Source of the DNA: Verrucomicrobiota bacterium
Lineage (GTDB): Bacteria > Verrucomicrobiota > Kiritimatiellia > UBA8416 > SLMC01
NCBI GenBank assembly: GCA_030018915.1
Contig: JASEHE010000005.1
Span: 1-36,216 of the forward strand
DNA: 36,216 nt
Direction of reading: 5' to 3'
Position numbers and translations under genes: made by a program. Positions 35,398 to 36,216 of the stretch are shown here, piece by piece. Positions within the stretch are counted from its first letter, which is position 1. Every line of letters begins with the position of its first letter. Under the pieces are notes generated by a model. That model was given only the letters and a program-made list of their open reading frames with translations, was not told the origin of the DNA and made no database searches.

Positions 35398-36177
35398 ATG
35401 AAACTATTCAGGATAGTCTTAATCACATTCGGCATCCTGATTGTGCTGATGGTTGTTGGATCTTTGATGTTGCAATTTAAGAAACGCGAGAATATCACAA
35501 CATGCGGTGCAGATGAGAAAAGAGAGACCATGTTGGATGGAAAAGAGGAAACAAAAAAGAAAGAACTTGTGTTGCCGAAATATGGTATTGAAAAACTTTT
35601 GTCTAATGAGGCGCCTTCATCACAAATTGCAGAAAGCCCGGTTGCTCAACAGCTTAGTAATCTTTCTTTTTCGTACGCGCTTGAATCTGTTGACTCTCTG
35701 AAAAATGCAAGCATGAGAGATAGACTAAGGCATAATTTGGAAGCGGCAAAGAAAGCCAAGGAGGAGCTTGAGGAATTGGAGAAAAACATCCAGGGAGGCA
35801 AGATCCAGAAAAAACTCGTCCACGGAAGGTGGCTTGTAGTTGTAATTAATGATAACGAAACGAAGTGCATATTCTATCATTCACCAGATGGTCCAATACG
35901 GACGTACACAAAAAACGTGTATGCAGAAAATGATCGCAAGAATGAATTACATGAATTGGGATATGAACTTGAGTTTCACCTCAACGGTCGTATTAAGTCA
36001 TCTGTTCGACGTGATTTGCAGGAAATGCTTGAGTATCATCCAAGCGGACGGCTGAAGAACTTCGCTGTTGAAACATGGGATGGAGGACGGTACACGGGAC
36101 AACAGTACATGGCATCGTGGGATATGAATGGGAAATTGCTTCACGAAAATATCGGTGATGTCCGATACTTCCTGTAA
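35398..36177 (+). CDS. Membrane-anchored YwqK/MORN-like repeat protein, candidate immunity or partner protein
   Basis: 259 aa from the ATG at 35398 (GGAGG 9 nt upstream). One membrane helix at about 5-25 precedes a Lys/Glu-rich coiled-coil-like segment (about 108-135). The C-terminal part carries short beta-repeats, LEFHLNGRIKSS, LEYHPSGRLKNF and a weaker ASWDMNGKLLHE, which resemble the YxxNGxLK units of YwqK/MORN-variant proteins. YwqK-like proteins are often encoded beside toxins. The helix would place the repeats in the periplasm, where the preceding lipoprotein's hydrolase-like domain should act. Codon use is strongly AT-rich, unlike everything left of 34600. The last 39 bp of the window (36178-36216) show nothing clear. 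An immunity role is inference. Confidence 0.6.
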   Translation: MKLFRIVLITFGILIVLMVVGSLMLQFKKRENITTCGADEKRETMLDGKEETKKKELVLPKYGIEKLLSNEAPSSQIAESPVAQQLSNLSFSYALESVDSLKNASMRDRLRHNLEAAKKAKEELEELEKNIQGGKIQKKLVHGRWLVVVINDNETKCIFYHSPDGPIRTYTKNVYAENDRKNELHELGYELEFHLNGRIKSSVRRDLQEMLEYHPSGRLKNFAVETWDGGRYTGQQYMASWDMNGKLLHENIGDVRYFL

Positions 36178-36216
36178 AAGTGGAGAAGGTGTAACCTCCT
36201 GAAAAACAACAAAAAA

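Overview
The window is GC-rich, gene-dense bacterial chromosome from a Gram-negative-type cell: it carries ExbB/ExbD, a lipoprotein, signal peptides and an outer-envelope style TPR operon. The combination of large TPR proteins, paired ExbD genes and membrane-anchored squalene-cyclase-fold proteins, an ECF sigma gene followed by a zinc-finger anti-sigma-like gene, and a CHASE2 cyclase next to a FecR-like protein resembles the PVC group (Kiritimatiellota, Verrucomicrobiota, Planctomycetota). That placement is an inference from gene content; no rRNA or tRNA gene is visible. It is likely a free-living or environmental lineage.

Layout. (1) 216-4844, plus strand: metY (homocysteine synthesis), then mnmE and mnmG (tRNA wobble uridine modification). 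(2) 4845-5441: no clear gene, only a possible frameshifted small ORF. (3) 5442-18031, all minus strand. One operon runs from a good promoter at 18060-18089 through a 1109-aa TPR protein, a 276-aa TPR-like protein, exbB, two exbD genes and a TonB-shaped membrane protein with a squalene-cyclase-like toroid (copy B). Next come mutL, an ECF sigma factor overlapping the mutL end, and copy A of the toroid protein, whose N-terminus is an anti-sigma zinc finger. The last 507 codons of copies A and B are encoded by a 1525-bp direct repeat that appears identical. (4) 18209-20955: thpR, an unknown gene and an M28 peptidase in alternating orientation. (5) 20977-29793, minus strand: rpoD, a membrane-tethered RRM protein, thrC and rnr form a likely operon; a CHASE2 adenylate cyclase lies upstream. 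(6) 29933-32707, plus strand: a FecR-like protein, divergent from the cyclase, and a PpiD/SurA-like protein. (7) 32714-33730, minus: an AmmeMemoRadiSam-type radical SAM enzyme. (8) 33731-36216: a transposase-like remnant, then a lipoprotein whose second half is AT-richer and looks like a permuted NlpC/P60 enzyme, followed 17 bp later by an AT-rich membrane protein with YwqK/MORN-like repeats.

Two stand-out observations. First, the ExbB/ExbD/ExbD cluster has no ordinary TonB; its place is taken by a protein with a TonB-like N-terminal half (one membrane segment, Pro/Glu linker) and an alpha/alpha toroid, and a second copy of the same toroid sits behind an anti-sigma finger. This suggests an energised envelope machine coupled to a sigma-factor switch. 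Second, an 83-bp palindromic element occurs in frame inside the S1 domain of RNase R and again 5 bp upstream of the rpoD start codon, with a shorter relative at 30894-30940. A third candidate system is the putative effector/immunity pair at the right end.
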